Shown piece by piece: positions 1 to 11,523 of a DNA stretch of 64,000 bases. Numbering within the stretch: position 1 is the first letter of the stretch; each line of letters starts with the position of its first letter. The stretch is from Lantana camara. Its lineage: Eukaryota > Streptophyta > Magnoliopsida > Lamiales > Verbenaceae. The DNA is taken from positions 100,479,001 through 100,543,000 of the forward strand of contig CM074861.1 in assembly GCA_037501455.1 (NCBI GenBank), written 5' to 3'. The translations under genes were made by a program, and so were the position numbers. The notes under the pieces were generated by a model. That model saw only the letters and a list, made by a program, of their open reading frames with translations, had not been told where the DNA came from and made no database searches.

Positions 1-230
1 ATTTGAGGAAATCTTCCGGGGCTTTTTCCCTCTTTTGACTGATGAAGCTTGCAAAGTGATGAATTCTAGCTGTGGGATGCAGGAATTGGTTGGGATTGTT
101 CTGTGTGAAGTGTTCTTTCTGCGGTTGTGCTCGACTTTTGGTTCGGGCAAATGTACAGAGGACCAACTGAAAGATACATGCGATCAGGCGGTTCAAACTA
201 TCAAGGGGTTTCGGAATTGCTACTTTTTAG
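1..230 (+). pseudogene. 3' part of a coding exon, paralogue of the next gene (fragment)
   Basis: The frame opens at base 2 and runs to a GTGAG donor at 231. The peptide around FFPLLTDEACKV and TIKGFRNCYFLG aligns with residues near the end of exon 1 of the gene at 1334-3870 (FFPILNSE, TIKGFQNFYFLG), and both exons end at the same codon phase before a GTGAG donor. This is therefore a diverged tandem copy. I found no counterparts of the later exons of the 1334 gene between 231 and 1333, so downstream exons are either lost or unrecognisable. The gene may be live upstream of the window; here it can only be called a fragment. Confidence 0.6.
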
Positions 231-1333
231 GTGAGATTTTTTGTTACTTACCAGTTACCATCTAATGTTACTCATTATCTACTGGCTTCATAGGATTATA
301 GGAACAAACCTTGTCTGTTTTGAACTTTTCTTGTTCAAGGTGCATTTGCATTCATTAGCTTTTCAATTAAATGGGCTATTTCAAAGTTTCAGAGGGTAAT
401 TTTACATTCAAAGGTAAAACTTATAAGGAAACAGTCCCGTACATGGAAAGAGAAAAGAGAAGATCAGGAAACCCTGAGCTTGTTGGTCGTGTTGGAGCTG
501 GATATTGTGAGTATTTAAGTATAAAAGTTTTCTCGTAGATGGTATCCTATCTGATTTCACTTACACAAGGAATGAATTCAAGTGGTAGAGTACAATAAAC
601 ATCGTTAATAGAATATGAATGCGGAATGAGAAAATATATCCTCAATTAGTAAGCCATAAATATTTAACGGTAGAGCGAAAAAAATTTCTGAAGCGGCAAG
701 CAAGGAAAAGTATATTTTATATAACATGGCTTTGGCATGGGAATAAAACCAAAGAATAATATTAGAAGTTTTTGGCTTATGTAAGTCATCTCGCTGAGCC
801 CAAACAATTGACCTGTCGATGTTCATCAGCCATATTGCATGATATAGGTCATTAATCAAAATTGCATCTCACTGGAAATACTGCTGGAATGCATTACATC
901 CGTATTGAGTCTTGAGGAAGTTGAATCAATGTAGTCTGAAATGCTTATAGAATAGAAGTTCGTGGTCAAATTTCTCTTGATATGCTATACATTATTTTGC
1001 TTAATTAATTCTGTTGTGCATTAGGCGTGCCCGTATTTCCAATATTTGAATTGAAATAAATTTGCCAGACTGCTGCATTTAATGGTGAAATCGGATTACT
1101 ATAATATGTAGGGTCGAGCAATCTATAATGGATTTCGTATTGTCTTTAGTTTATGTTGCTTTGAAAGGTTTGGTGCACTTTATAAAACCATTTTGCGACA
1201 GCTATACATTTTGCTTGCTTAATAACGAAAATTGTTTTTTTGGCCATATACCCCAGCCTACTCTACATGTCGATCTTCCTAAACAAAACACAAAGAAAAT
1301 TGAGCTATTACTAGCCCTAGCCTAGTGCCGGCC
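231..1333. other. Spacer between the two paralogues, no gene recognised
   Basis: There is an open stretch around 385-510 on the plus strand containing a basic segment (KEKREDQETL) that could be a terminal exon of the upstream copy, but no convincing acceptor or homology supports it. An 84-codon frame on the minus strand (605-859) has no recognisable domain. The rest is AT-rich and probably includes the promoter of the gene starting at 1334. Confidence 0.4.
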
Positions 1334-3870
1334 ATGAATTTGATTGATTGCCGGAATCCACCTGCGACTTATGACGACTTGCTTAGAAATTCAATCAGTT
1401 ACTTCTTACGTGAGTATCCTAGAAGTGTTTCGAGTTCCTCCGACTTGCTTTCCATATTTTATAGGTTGATTCGAGATTTTAAAGATCCGCCTCTTGAAGT
1501 TATCTGGTTTTATGGAGCCATTACATTTCTCAGTTCTAAACCAAGCATTTTGCCACCCCCAAGGAAACTTTTAGTTGTTAAGGACTTGTTGCAGTTGCTA
1601 AATTCATGCTCATGTTTCTGCAATGAGGTTAAGAAGGTAGCTCTGATTGCTCCTGTCCTCTATCTCCTCTATCATCTAGAACTCAATTTTTCAGCAACAG
1701 ATCCATGCTTGAGGGAGGAGGTGAGGATTGTAGTGGAAGGAATTGTTAGTTATGCTAGCATTTGTTGTTCTCAATATTTGGAGGAACGGGAACAGGCGTC
1801 AGATAGTTTAGGGGTTTATGTCTTGGATTTAATAAGGGTTTGGACATTGGATCAGTCTAGGGAGAACAAAGTTCATGTTTTGGCATCTTTCTTTCCTATT
1901 CTGAATAGCGAGTTGCAACAGGAAGCCACTGTGTGCCCGAGACACCTGGCTGGGGTTGTTATGAACGAGATTCTTTTGTTGAGGTTGTGTCTGAAAATCT
2001 CTCCTGGAATTAATTCAGGTGACTTACAGAGAGATATGCTAATGTTGGCTATTCAGACTATAAAGGGTTTTCAGAATTTTTACTTTCTAGGTGAGTGTGT
2101 TACTTGTCTTATTTTCATTTTGGTGTTTTCACTCTCACGTTTGTTGAGTTTAGCCTACTTTTTCCATGTGTTATATACATTTGACTCTGAGTGTTTGAAT
2201 TGATTGAAATCATATAATTGTCGATAAGATTATGTGGAATCACTTTGTGTTAAACTGTTCAATGTGGTTTTGGGTTTAGAGTTCTGGTTATTTTCTGTTT
2301 TCAGTTTATGTCTTTTCTTTGCAGTTTATGCTTTTGTCCATTCTGAAATCTCCATGTATTTGAGCAATTTGACTTGGTATGCAATCTGATTGAACGATGC
2401 TTCTCCCCAGATATGCTTTTCAAAATGCTGTTGGAGCCCAGCTTGCCTGCAACTGCCTTACTGGTATGTTTATCCAGTATTCTTTTGGGTAGTTAGAATT
2501 GTGTTTCAACTAGACATTTAGAGACATTCAAGAGGGCTTAGCACCTTTCAGTAAATTAGTTCTTACCGGAATTGATGTTGGACTTTATTTTTGGGGCAGC
2601 ATTAATGAGTATTCGGAAAATAACTCAAATAATTTAACATTTTTATGCTTCGGAGGCTAATTCCATAATGCATGCAGAATCCTGAGGATGCAACTGTTCT
2701 ACATAAAGCATTGTATGATGCTGTTATTTTGGTTGAGTATTCATTTTATTCCGGGAGGTGGGTCCAATCATCTGAAAGTTACTCAAAGAAGTTGGCTTTG
2801 GTTTGGGTATTAGTTGCTGAAAGAGCAATTCAGTTTGCTAGGTACTGGGAACACTACTTAAACACATACTTAGTATTTCAATATGTCTCTTATATGAACA
2901 TGCTAATTTTGTTGATTATACAGGGCCACAACTGACAAAGATAGAGCCAATTCTTATCTTCATGCATTTTGCGAATCTCAATTGGTGGCTGAGTTAATTA
3001 AGTGGTTGAGTAATCAAGCTGGAATGGCGGACCAAGGCACTGGACCTAACATTTCCACTCCCAAAGCTCTCATCAGTGAGTTATTAATCCGCTTTTACTT
3101 TTTCATTAGTCTACTTCACATCGAGCTTTTCTCGCTGGGAAATTCTAACATTTTGGCTTCATCCATTTAGTCTGAATATAACTTGTCCATCTCAAAATAA
3201 TCTTGATGCAAACAAACTAGGCAATGGATGGATTCTATTTATAATGGAAAGCCTGAAGGTCCATATGAAGGCTCCTCCCCCCCCACCCCAACACACACAC
3301 ACGCACAAAATCACGACAACAAATACAAATAATAATTTCAAATTCCCTTAAATATATTAGAAAACTCTTCTCGCTCTTTAATTAAATTCTTTGCTCTGCC
3401 CATCTCTATTAAGTTTCTTAATTCCATGCAATATCTGAGCCCTCTAATTTTGGAATATGCATTACTTAAGATGAGTAACTTCATTCAAGTTATGATTTCC
3501 AGAGTGGCTATTGCTCCTTCAAGGTCAAGGGATTGAAGTATTTGATCACAGCACATCGTTTCTCCATTCAAAAGCAGTAGCAGCATGCATGTCAAGTGTG
3601 GAGGGCCAGTCACCTGTACTTGAGCCCTGTTCAGCAAATAAGGACCAGGAAATGGGTGAAATGCCCAACAACAGATTCCAAGATACGCTTTTCTTATGTA
3701 GGAAACGCAAGGAGACTCCAAGCGGCTTCCATGACTCGAGGCTGAAACAGGTAAAGCATGATTCTTGTGGAAGTGAAAAGCTCCTACCTCTCTCTAGTGA
3801 TAATGGATTGCATTTTGTGAATGAGGTTAAGAATGCAGCATCCGATGACGATATGGAAATCCTAGGATGA
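1334..3870 (+). CDS. Uncharacterised 497-residue plant protein, five coding exons
   Basis: Exons 1334-2090, 2411-2463, 2678-2841, 2924-3075 and 3503-3870 all sit on GT-AG boundaries and join in phase to 1,494 nt (497 codons plus TGA), which strongly supports the model. The ATG at 1334 (MNLIDCRNPP) is the first Met after an in-frame upstream TAG. The first ~250 residues are Leu-rich and look all-helical, like an ARM/HEAT-type solenoid. The last exon is hydrophilic with a basic cluster (CRKRKE) that could be a nuclear localisation signal, and it ends in an acidic tail (DDDMEILG). I do not recognise the family and assign no function. The fragment at 1-230 is a tandem paralogue. The 3' UTR probably runs to about 4.05 kb. 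Confidence 0.8.
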
Positions 3871-4099
3871 TTAGTATATATATGCATGAGAGAGATGTGT
3901 TGGATAATCCAAGTCTGGTGTTGTACTGAAAGTCGAACTTTGATTGATTAATGATGTGCAAAAGTTGGCATTTGACAAGGACCACATTTGCATTCAAGAA
4001 TATGTCATGTAAACTGTATGGAATTGCAAAGGTATATAGTGTAATGGCATTTTAGAACTGCTTCTCTCTCTCTCTCATGGCGTTTTTCTTGCTACAAAC

Positions 4100-4252
4100 C
4101 TTCAGCAATTTGTTTTCTAGCTTAGCCACAGGTCTAGGGTTCGAGTCCTTGGGAACGCAGCTAATATTGGTAGGAAAAGTTTTACAATTTACACCCTAAG
4201 TGATCCGTCCCGTCTCGACCCATGGAAATGGGATATATAACAAAAAAAAAAA
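4100..4252 (+). repeat. tRNA-derived SINE-like element
   Basis: A TAGCTTAGCCACAGG segment resembling a pol III A box is followed by GGTTCGAGTCC, a near-perfect B box, then an unrelated body and an A-rich tail ending at 4252. The tail region (GAAAAGTTTTACAATTTAC) is shared with the repeat at 5690-6330, which supports a dispersed SINE family. The 5' boundary is approximate. Confidence 0.5.
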
Positions 4253-5689
4253 TTGGAATTATGTTTGCGTTTGCTAATGGAATAGTCTTTAGATTCTTTA
4301 ACCCATTTGATAGTTGTGAAAATAGCTCAGAAATGTTCAAGGATTTAAAGTATATTGTGACACAAATTTATTCACGCGGTTAATAACCCTGCACTTGTGT
4401 GAGATTGGGTATTCACAACTCATTCTCCTTTAAATGAAAATATTATATAAGCTTCCAAGTTTGGAAAATTATAAATAAATCTATTTTGGTTGAATTTTTT
4501 ACAAAATCATTCTTGAATCGACTATATATCACCACTAATTAGTTTCCTATTGCTAATTGGGGCAAGAAAAGTCATCATGAATATCAATTTTCAAACGAAT
4601 CATGTGTTGATCCTCCAAAAAAATTTCATAAATTACTTATCAAAAACTAATTAGCAATGAAATAAAATATAATCGATTCAAGAAAAATTTCGTCCAAAAT
4701 TCAATAGCCCCATAGTGGTCCTTTTTTCTAATTTGTTTTTTCGTCCAAAGCTCCCATCACGAAGCCTTTCTTGAAGTTATTTTCCCAACGAAATTAAAAT
4801 TCTATTACTTTTTCACATATTAAAACTCCACTTATCCAAAGTTTATCTTGGGGGCCCATTTAGCAAGAGTGCAAGACCCAACAAACTTCAACATTTCCAT
4901 CTTTTGGCCCATATCATTGGTTTCAATTGGGGGGGGGGGGGGGGGGAAATCAATTAATAATATAATCATATTCATACCTCAAAAGTGAAAAAAGAAATGT
5001 TTAATAATACAAAAAATGTAAGAAAGCGTTCTTAACTAACAAATATGGTAGAGATAACTCCTAAAAAAATAATATTATATAACTAACACTTCCTAATAAT
5101 ATTAAACAAATATTTATTTCTCATGAAGTGCTCAAATAAACATAAAACGATTATCAATAATAATAATATCATCGAATGATGTAGTTTAACCGTTCACAAT
5201 TATGTTAGGTTTAATCAAAATCTCATCTTTTAGTCTTTGAATATAAACTACTACTTAATTCTCTATTTTAGTGGTTGGATTCGATTTGTATAAATAAATT
5301 ATATAATGATAATAATAATAATAATAATTTTGACACAAAAGTTGTATATAGAACAGCAGCAAGGCTGGGATCTGGCGACACGCGGCGTAGCATATGCCTC
5401 TGTGTTGTTGTGATCACAATAAATTTCGCGTGACGGCCAATATATATATATATATAATAATAATAATATTATTATTATTATTTGGCCTTGGATCGTGAAG
5501 CCACACCAACCACTGTATGTGTGTGCACACTGCACATCAATGAAAACTCTCTTTTAAGTACGATCTTCTTTTTATTTAATTTTCCTCAATTTTGTGTTGA
5601 TTTCTATGAATTTATACGAGACTTTGATCTTCATATTACTATCTCCTCTAATATTAATTAATGCTGTCATAAATATTGTTAATTTACAA
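4253..5689. other. AT-rich intergenic DNA, no gene recognised
   Basis: The stretch contains an 18-G homopolymer (4929-4946), an ATA/TAA microsatellite near 5300-5335 and a (TAA)n/(TTA)n stretch near 5440-5482. No coding segment is supported. Confidence 0.6.
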
Positions 5690-6335
5690 TGGAGTGGTGT
5701 AATTTAGTGGTTCAATATATGTTAACTTAATTAGAAATTTCGTATTTGAATCTTTGAGTATGTAACTATCATTATGTTAGAAAGTACGTTATTTTTCTTT
5801 TTTGTTTGTTTCTCTTTCGTATGAGAGTTGTTTTTCTCTCTCGAATGAGAGTATTTTTACTTTCTTATGTTTAATGCAGGATACTCCTACTGATGGTGCT
5901 TCAAGCGTCCATCTCTCTCTTCACTTATGGATGATTGCATCTACTTCAAAACCAAATCAGATGGAAACACGTTGGATCACGAGTCGACATGTATGACTCG
6001 AACTTTAAGTGCTAAAGAATCTGCAATCGCTGAGAGACCTGTAGTGGTGGTGGAATTAAGTTTGCTTACCTATTCAAGTATTAGTTTGATTGTTAGGTTT
6101 TATTCTATTAGACGTGGAGCAACTATGATTGTCTACAAATTTATTAGAATTGCGGCCTTGAGCCTGCGTTATTTTTTCGATCGTTCCTTTGTATGTTTTG
6201 ATTCCGTTTGATTTAATAAATTTCTCCTTCGGGGGTTTTGCTTTTCAAAAAAAAAAAAAAGAAAGTTTTACACTTTAACCGTTTGACCTAATTCGATCCA
6301 CATAATGAATTATTGGGTTATATAATCAAAAAAAG
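5690..6335 (+). repeat. SINE-like repeat split by a truncated LINE
   Basis: The left part (5690-5785) looks like a degraded tRNA-type head, with a region around CGTATTTGAATCTTTGAG in the B-box position. The right part (6263-6335) begins GAAAGTTTTACACTTTAACC and ends in an A-rich run, matching the body and tail of the SINE-like element at 4100-4252. The two parts are separated by the LINE stub at 5786-6262. Confidence 0.45.
5786..6262 (+). mobile_element. 5'-truncated LINE, 3' end with poly(A)
   Basis: The segment ends with the plant L1-type 3' signature TTTAATAAATTTCTCCTTCG followed by a pure A run. The repeat AGAAAGT flanks it on both sides and reads as the target-site duplication. No reverse transcriptase motif remains; a 94-codon frame inside it (5927-6211) is not recognisable. 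Confidence 0.5.
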
Positions 6336-6393
6336 ATATATAATTACAATTCAAGGTTTCAATAATATCAGAAAGTAAATATCAAGAAATAAA

Positions 6394-6435
<42 letters not shown>

Positions 6436-9400
6436 GAGATCCACCGACACCACCCCACAAAATCTACCTTTATGTTAATTATACTCGCATTGTTTACGAG
6501 GAAAATGTGAGGCCGTGCAAATAGACACATAGAGTGGACTATGATCATTTATGATTTATCATTGTAAGGAAGAAAAAGAGAGGTGATTATAAATTTATAA
6601 CAATTAATATATTTACATACTACTGAGGGATTGAAATTAATTCAAATATTTTATAAAACTAAAATATAATGTATTTATATATATATATAGGATAAATCTA
6701 TCAAAATTTAAAACAAATAATTTTTCATCTGAAAAAATCGGTGGAAAATGAATGTTTTCTTGTAGTGGAAATACAAATAATAACTATATTTCTAGTATTA
6801 TTAGAGGAGGGTGGCAATTTCAGTCGTCATACAAACATGCATGATTGGACTCACGCGGCTCGAACACAAATTATTATTGAAGAAATACTTTAGTTTAAAA
6901 TTAAATTAAATTAAATTAAATTGTAATATATAATTTTCATACATCAAAGTGCATGAAGCAAATGTAGCTTGAGAACTTGTACGCTAAAATCATGGTGACC
7001 AACCAAAAAGTCTGTGGTTGATGGGAAGGTGTTTTCAGCAAATATAAATATATAATTAAATTATAATAATTATATATGTGGGGTGGGGGTAAAAGGTTTT
7101 GAAAATGATTTATGCTCTTACTTTGTACAATATATTCGTATGCTATACTATTCACTAATTTTGTTACGTATTAAAAGAAAATATAACAAAAAAGAGGGAT
7201 TGGGTCCTTCGAATTAAATAATCTTGTCGAGACTTTACAACCCTTACCGACATAAATCCCCCAAATATATACTTGAATTTAATATCGCTTATATATTTTC
7301 ATTCCAAGAAAAATAATTTTGGGGTGTTTTTAATGAATTTAAGGATATTTATAAAGTGCAAGATAAAAAAATATATATATATGAAATTAAATTCATGTTC
7401 TTCAATTATTTGTTTGGAATTCTGTTACGTAGATAGGTATATATTGTTTAATCGGATTTAGTTACCATGAAACTATTGTGACCAGAGCGATCCAACGTTA
7501 CGTTATTAAGTTGATTAAAAGTTTCATATTTGAACGTATAAATACACAACTATCATTTATATGAATAATTGTATATTTGTATGTGATGGAGTCTTACCTC
7601 ATAAGAGACGTGACTACTATCCACGAGGAAGCATATGAATAATTATATAATTCAATGATTTGTTTCGATTCGATTTCGTAGTAATCAAGACCTAGAATGC
7701 CCTTAATTAGATGTCGATTTTCTTAATTCATAAACTAACATAAAATCTACTTAAATTATATTATGGGGTAACTAACACTCGATTCCCACAAGTCACATGT
7801 GAAATTAATTCTTTGTACTATGAAATTAATTTATTGTTGCCTTCCATTTCAAGATAAACGAGCTACGCGTTACGTGTGGTGTTGTAATTCTTATTTCTTG
7901 GTAAATGTACAAATTAATAAATAGGTTTCCTTATATTTCACAAAATAATTAATGCAATTTGGATCTAAGTCATTTTAAATTTATAATCTGCCACGGAAAT
8001 TTGGAAACGCATTAAATTACAATTGTGCAAGTCAAAATACTAGCCGGACAACCAATGTGCTTTGAGATTATAATAAGCTATAGTTTATAGTGAGTTAATT
8101 AAGAAAATATAAATAAGTCAACTCGGCATATTCATGGTAGTTGTAATAATATATAGGTAAATATTATTACATAGTTTTGGTTAACGAGTTTAATTGAATA
8201 TCTCGTATTCGAGTTCTGAATATGTAGTTATTTATATAGATAGAATTGTGTATTTTAGTAATTCTGACCGATTCAGACCTACGATAGTTATTTAAAAGAA
8301 TTTAGCTTTTTAAATGATGGTGGTAATAGTAAATCAACATATTAGGTAGGTAGGTTATTGAGAGGACATTAGAACTTATGACAAAATACTAACAACTAAA
8401 TTGAGTCAAACAATATTCCAACATCTAGAAGCATGAATACCAACAAACTAAATTAATTAAGCTTTTTAATCAATAAATTGGATCATGGGTTAAAAATTAA
8501 CCAATTAATACATGCCAAAAGATAAATAAATAAAAAATTCTCTTATAAAAAAATATAAAAATTCCCTCATTCAACTAATTATTATTATTTCCTTTTTTCT
8601 TTTGTCCCATGAACTAAAAATTGAAAATAAATAAATAAATAAATTATCATTAAGAGAATGCTTATCTTAATTAAAGAAAAATCACCACCAAACATGAATT
8701 TTTTTTACTCAAGATTGTGATGTGAAAATGAATTTCTCAAAGGGAGCTCTCATGAGGTTAATGTAAGAAAATGACACTCAACTCATATAGAAAGTGATGT
8801 TTGTTTTATGTTTTTAAGTTTTAATTGCCGCCACTTGTTTTTTGGACTTAGTATCCTTTGCTAAAACAATTTAAATTTACACCGACAATTTCTCTGGTAT
8901 TTATATCCAAAATATTTTTATTGATATGTATAGTCATTAATGGTTAGCATATTAATGGAGAGTGTAATTAGTGAGTATTAGTTTAATACACAAGATGTCA
9001 GTATTTATAACGGGATAATTACGAATGCTGCTATGGTTTAATCCAATTACGGAATAAAAATATTTGCAGTTGAGAAAATTATTAAAACACTCTCGATTTG
9101 GATGTCATTTGTAAATTTTTTATGTGTTTTTCGTAACCATGTTCAAGCGTCATATTTTTTTAAATTAAATTTTAGGATATGAGTAATTATAAAAGGCCAT
9201 TTTTGAGTCAAATTAGGGTTTTTTTGTGCTTATTCTTGATTAATGATTACTAAGCTTTACACCTAGAGTTCATAATATTAAATGCACAACAAATTAAGGG
9301 AAACAAATTGAAAAAGTCAAACTCGTAGGGAAAGTAATGAATCTTCCCAAATTACAATTATTACTAATAATCGAAAATTGATGCGACTATAATTGATCAC

Positions 9401-9458
9401 TGATTTGTAAAACTCGCTCCTATTAATATTTGAATTTCGTAGACTATTAAAACATGCC
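6336..9458. other. AT-rich intergenic DNA with microsatellites and SINE-like scraps
   Basis: It contains a (TA)n run at about 6398-6432 and shorter (TA)n runs near 6677 and 7368. Segments at about 7485-7640 and 8165-8285 resemble the SINE-like family of this window (for example TATTCGAGTTCTGAATATG at about 8206), but they are too degraded to bound. No gene is supported. Confidence 0.5.
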
Positions 9459-9467
9459 ATTTGATTG

Positions 9468-9579
9468 GGAAAATTCTTGGCTGAGCCGGGTGTGGGCCAT
9501 GTATATATTTTTTTATATTCATGTATTAGAGCCGGGTGTAGGAATTGGGGCCCACACCCGGCTCAGCCAAGAATTTTCC
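9468..9579. mobile_element. 112-bp Mutator-type MITE
   Basis: The arms 9468-9498 and 9549-9579 are a perfect 31-bp inverted repeat beginning GGAAAATTCTTGG. The element is flanked by an exact 9-bp direct repeat, ATTTGATTG, at 9459-9467 and 9580-9588. A 9-bp target duplication with long terminal inverted repeats points to a Mutator-like MITE. The perfect arms suggest a recent insertion. It has no coding capacity. Confidence 0.88.
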
Positions 9580-9588
9580 ATTTGATTG

Positions 9589-10725
9589 TGAATATTAACA
9601 TAGTGATGCGTACAGTGTACTCGTCGAATCAGACTTTTCTCTCTCTTCTATTTTCTAATGTGTAGTTTGTTGTTTCTCTGACTTAAACCCTTATTATATA
9701 GGCACCAAGTCCTCTTAGAGTTTTTCCTTATGTTGTCACGAAATTAGAGTCATTCTCTGAATGTTCTCAATTAATTAGATTTCCTCCATCTTATGACTTT
9801 AGGGAGCTCGTCCTACCGCGAGCTCCCGAACTGACTGCCACACCTTATCCACAAACTATCATCTTATCTTTCCTTATCTCTCACAGAACTGACCACGTGC
9901 CCTAGTTGGGCAGGACCCATCACGAAACTATTCAAAAACAATTAATTAATAAAAAAAGTTAATGAAAGTAAAAAGAGAATAATCTTTAACAAAACCTAAT
10001 GTTATTATTTGATTTGTAAGTCTCCAAAAATCCCTTTGAATTTTATTATGGTAATTAAGTCAAATTATTTTGTGCTATTATGTAGATTTTCAAAAGAAAT
10101 GAATAATAAAATCTCCAAGACTCTTCATGCCTTAATAAATGGCATGGGACTTACTTTATTTTCAAAATAAAATAAAATAAAAGGAATGGCGTGGGACTTT
10201 GTAACACGATTGTGCCGATAATAAATCCTAAATATGACTAAAATCTTATGTGCATGCATCTTATTATTATTAGTGGATCCCCACTAAACATTGCCAAACA
10301 TTTAGTCCAAATATAATATCGAATTCATTAAAGAAATTTTTATGAAAAATACATGGGATATTTAATTAAAATATTACATCATTGATTCACTAAATTACAT
10401 TATCTTTTTAGACTTAAGTTAAACTATATTAATTAGATAATTCTAACCTAAGTCTGGTTTCGCAAAACCGGTATAAAGAGGGAGCTACTATTTTATACTT
10501 GCTGTGTGGTTGATATAAAAATTTTAAAAAAATGATAAATTATTTGTCAAGTATATTATACTTGCTATTAAATTAGTTGAGTTCGGTCGAACCGGACAAT
10601 CCGGACTAATATAAGACATTGTGCTAATAACTCATAAGAAAAAAAAGCTAAGAAAATGTTGCTATTATTTAATCCATGATACTATGTAAAATAAATTTTT
10701 GTTGTTCAAAATAAGAATTTTTAAT
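9589..10725. other. Intergenic DNA upstream of NDL, no gene recognised
   Basis: This is AT-rich sequence between two MITEs. A somewhat less AT-rich patch sits at about 9780-9930. No exon, RNA gene or bounded element could be supported. Confidence 0.5.
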
Positions 10726-11064
10726 GGGTTAATCTTTGGTTGCGCCCCAACGTTTAGGGTATTTTGCACTTTCGTACTTAATTTTTAAATTTTTATACTT
10801 TAGTACCAAACCTTTAAATTTTGTTGCACTTAAGTGCCTAATATCAGATGTGTCATTTTCTTATTGGTCGATTGGGTACACATGTCATTTTCTTAATGTG
10901 TCATTTTCTGATTGGTCGATTGGATACATGTTCATTTTCTTATTGGTCGGAGGCACTTACGTTCAACAAAATTCAAAATTTGAGTGCTACATTGTAAAAA
11001 TTTAAAGGTTAGGTACTAAAATGTAAATTTTTTCGAAGTTTGGGGTGCAATCAAAGATTAACCC
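10726..11064. mobile_element. 339-bp long-TIR MITE, Mutator-type
   Basis: The ends GGGTTAATCTTTGG and CAATCAAAGATTAACCC form the tips of inverted repeats about 110 bp long (imperfect), and the 9-bp repeat ATTTTTAAT flanks the element exactly (10717-10725 and 11065-11073). The centre holds three degenerate copies of a TCATTTTCTTATTGGTCG motif. Its 3' edge lies about 460 bp upstream of the NDL start codon, so it may lie in the NDL promoter region. Confidence 0.85.
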
Positions 11065-11073
11065 ATTTTTAAT

Positions 11074-11523
11074 CAAACATTTTTATATATATATTTTTCT
11101 AGAATCAATTTTCTTTTTTCCAATGACAAGAAACTAAAGTTGAAAAGCTAATGCCTAATCACCAACCAAAATGAAAAGTACAAAAAAAAGAAAAAGAAAA
11201 AGAAAATAAATTCCAGTGATGAGTGACGAGGACATTAGTGTCATTTCAAAAGCTATTTCTGTCGGCCTCTAACTATAGTTAAAATCCCAATTATGTAGCC
11301 GGGTCTGGACCCTACCCAACCCGGACCCAGAATCGTCGGTGACTCAGTGAACGTTGGACTCAACTCACCATTATATATATTCATATGCAATTCCACAAAC
11401 TCTAGAGAGAGAAAGAGAGAGGTGGATTGGTGTGTAAGCTGTGGATGCCAAATCCAACGCTTCTTGAATTTGAGGAAGCAAAATTGAAGAGAGAAGGAGA
11501 GGTTTCTAGTGAGAGAAGCTGCA
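11074..11523 (+). promoter_or_regulatory. Putative NDL promoter and 5' UTR
   Basis: A TATATATATTCATATGC segment lies at about 11373-11390, followed by a GA-rich tract (GAGAGAGAAAGAGAGAGG) at about 11404-11422 and a purine-rich leader to the ATG at 11524. TATA-like plus GA-rich leader is a common plant arrangement, but the transcription start is inferred only. Confidence 0.4.

Noticed and set aside
605..859. 84-codon minus-strand frame rich in hydrophobic residues
   Set aside because: No recognisable motif, no splice context, and located between two plus-strand genes; likely chance.
3546..3887. Minus-strand frames over the last exon of the 497-residue gene
   Set aside because: They mirror a supported coding exon on the plus strand.
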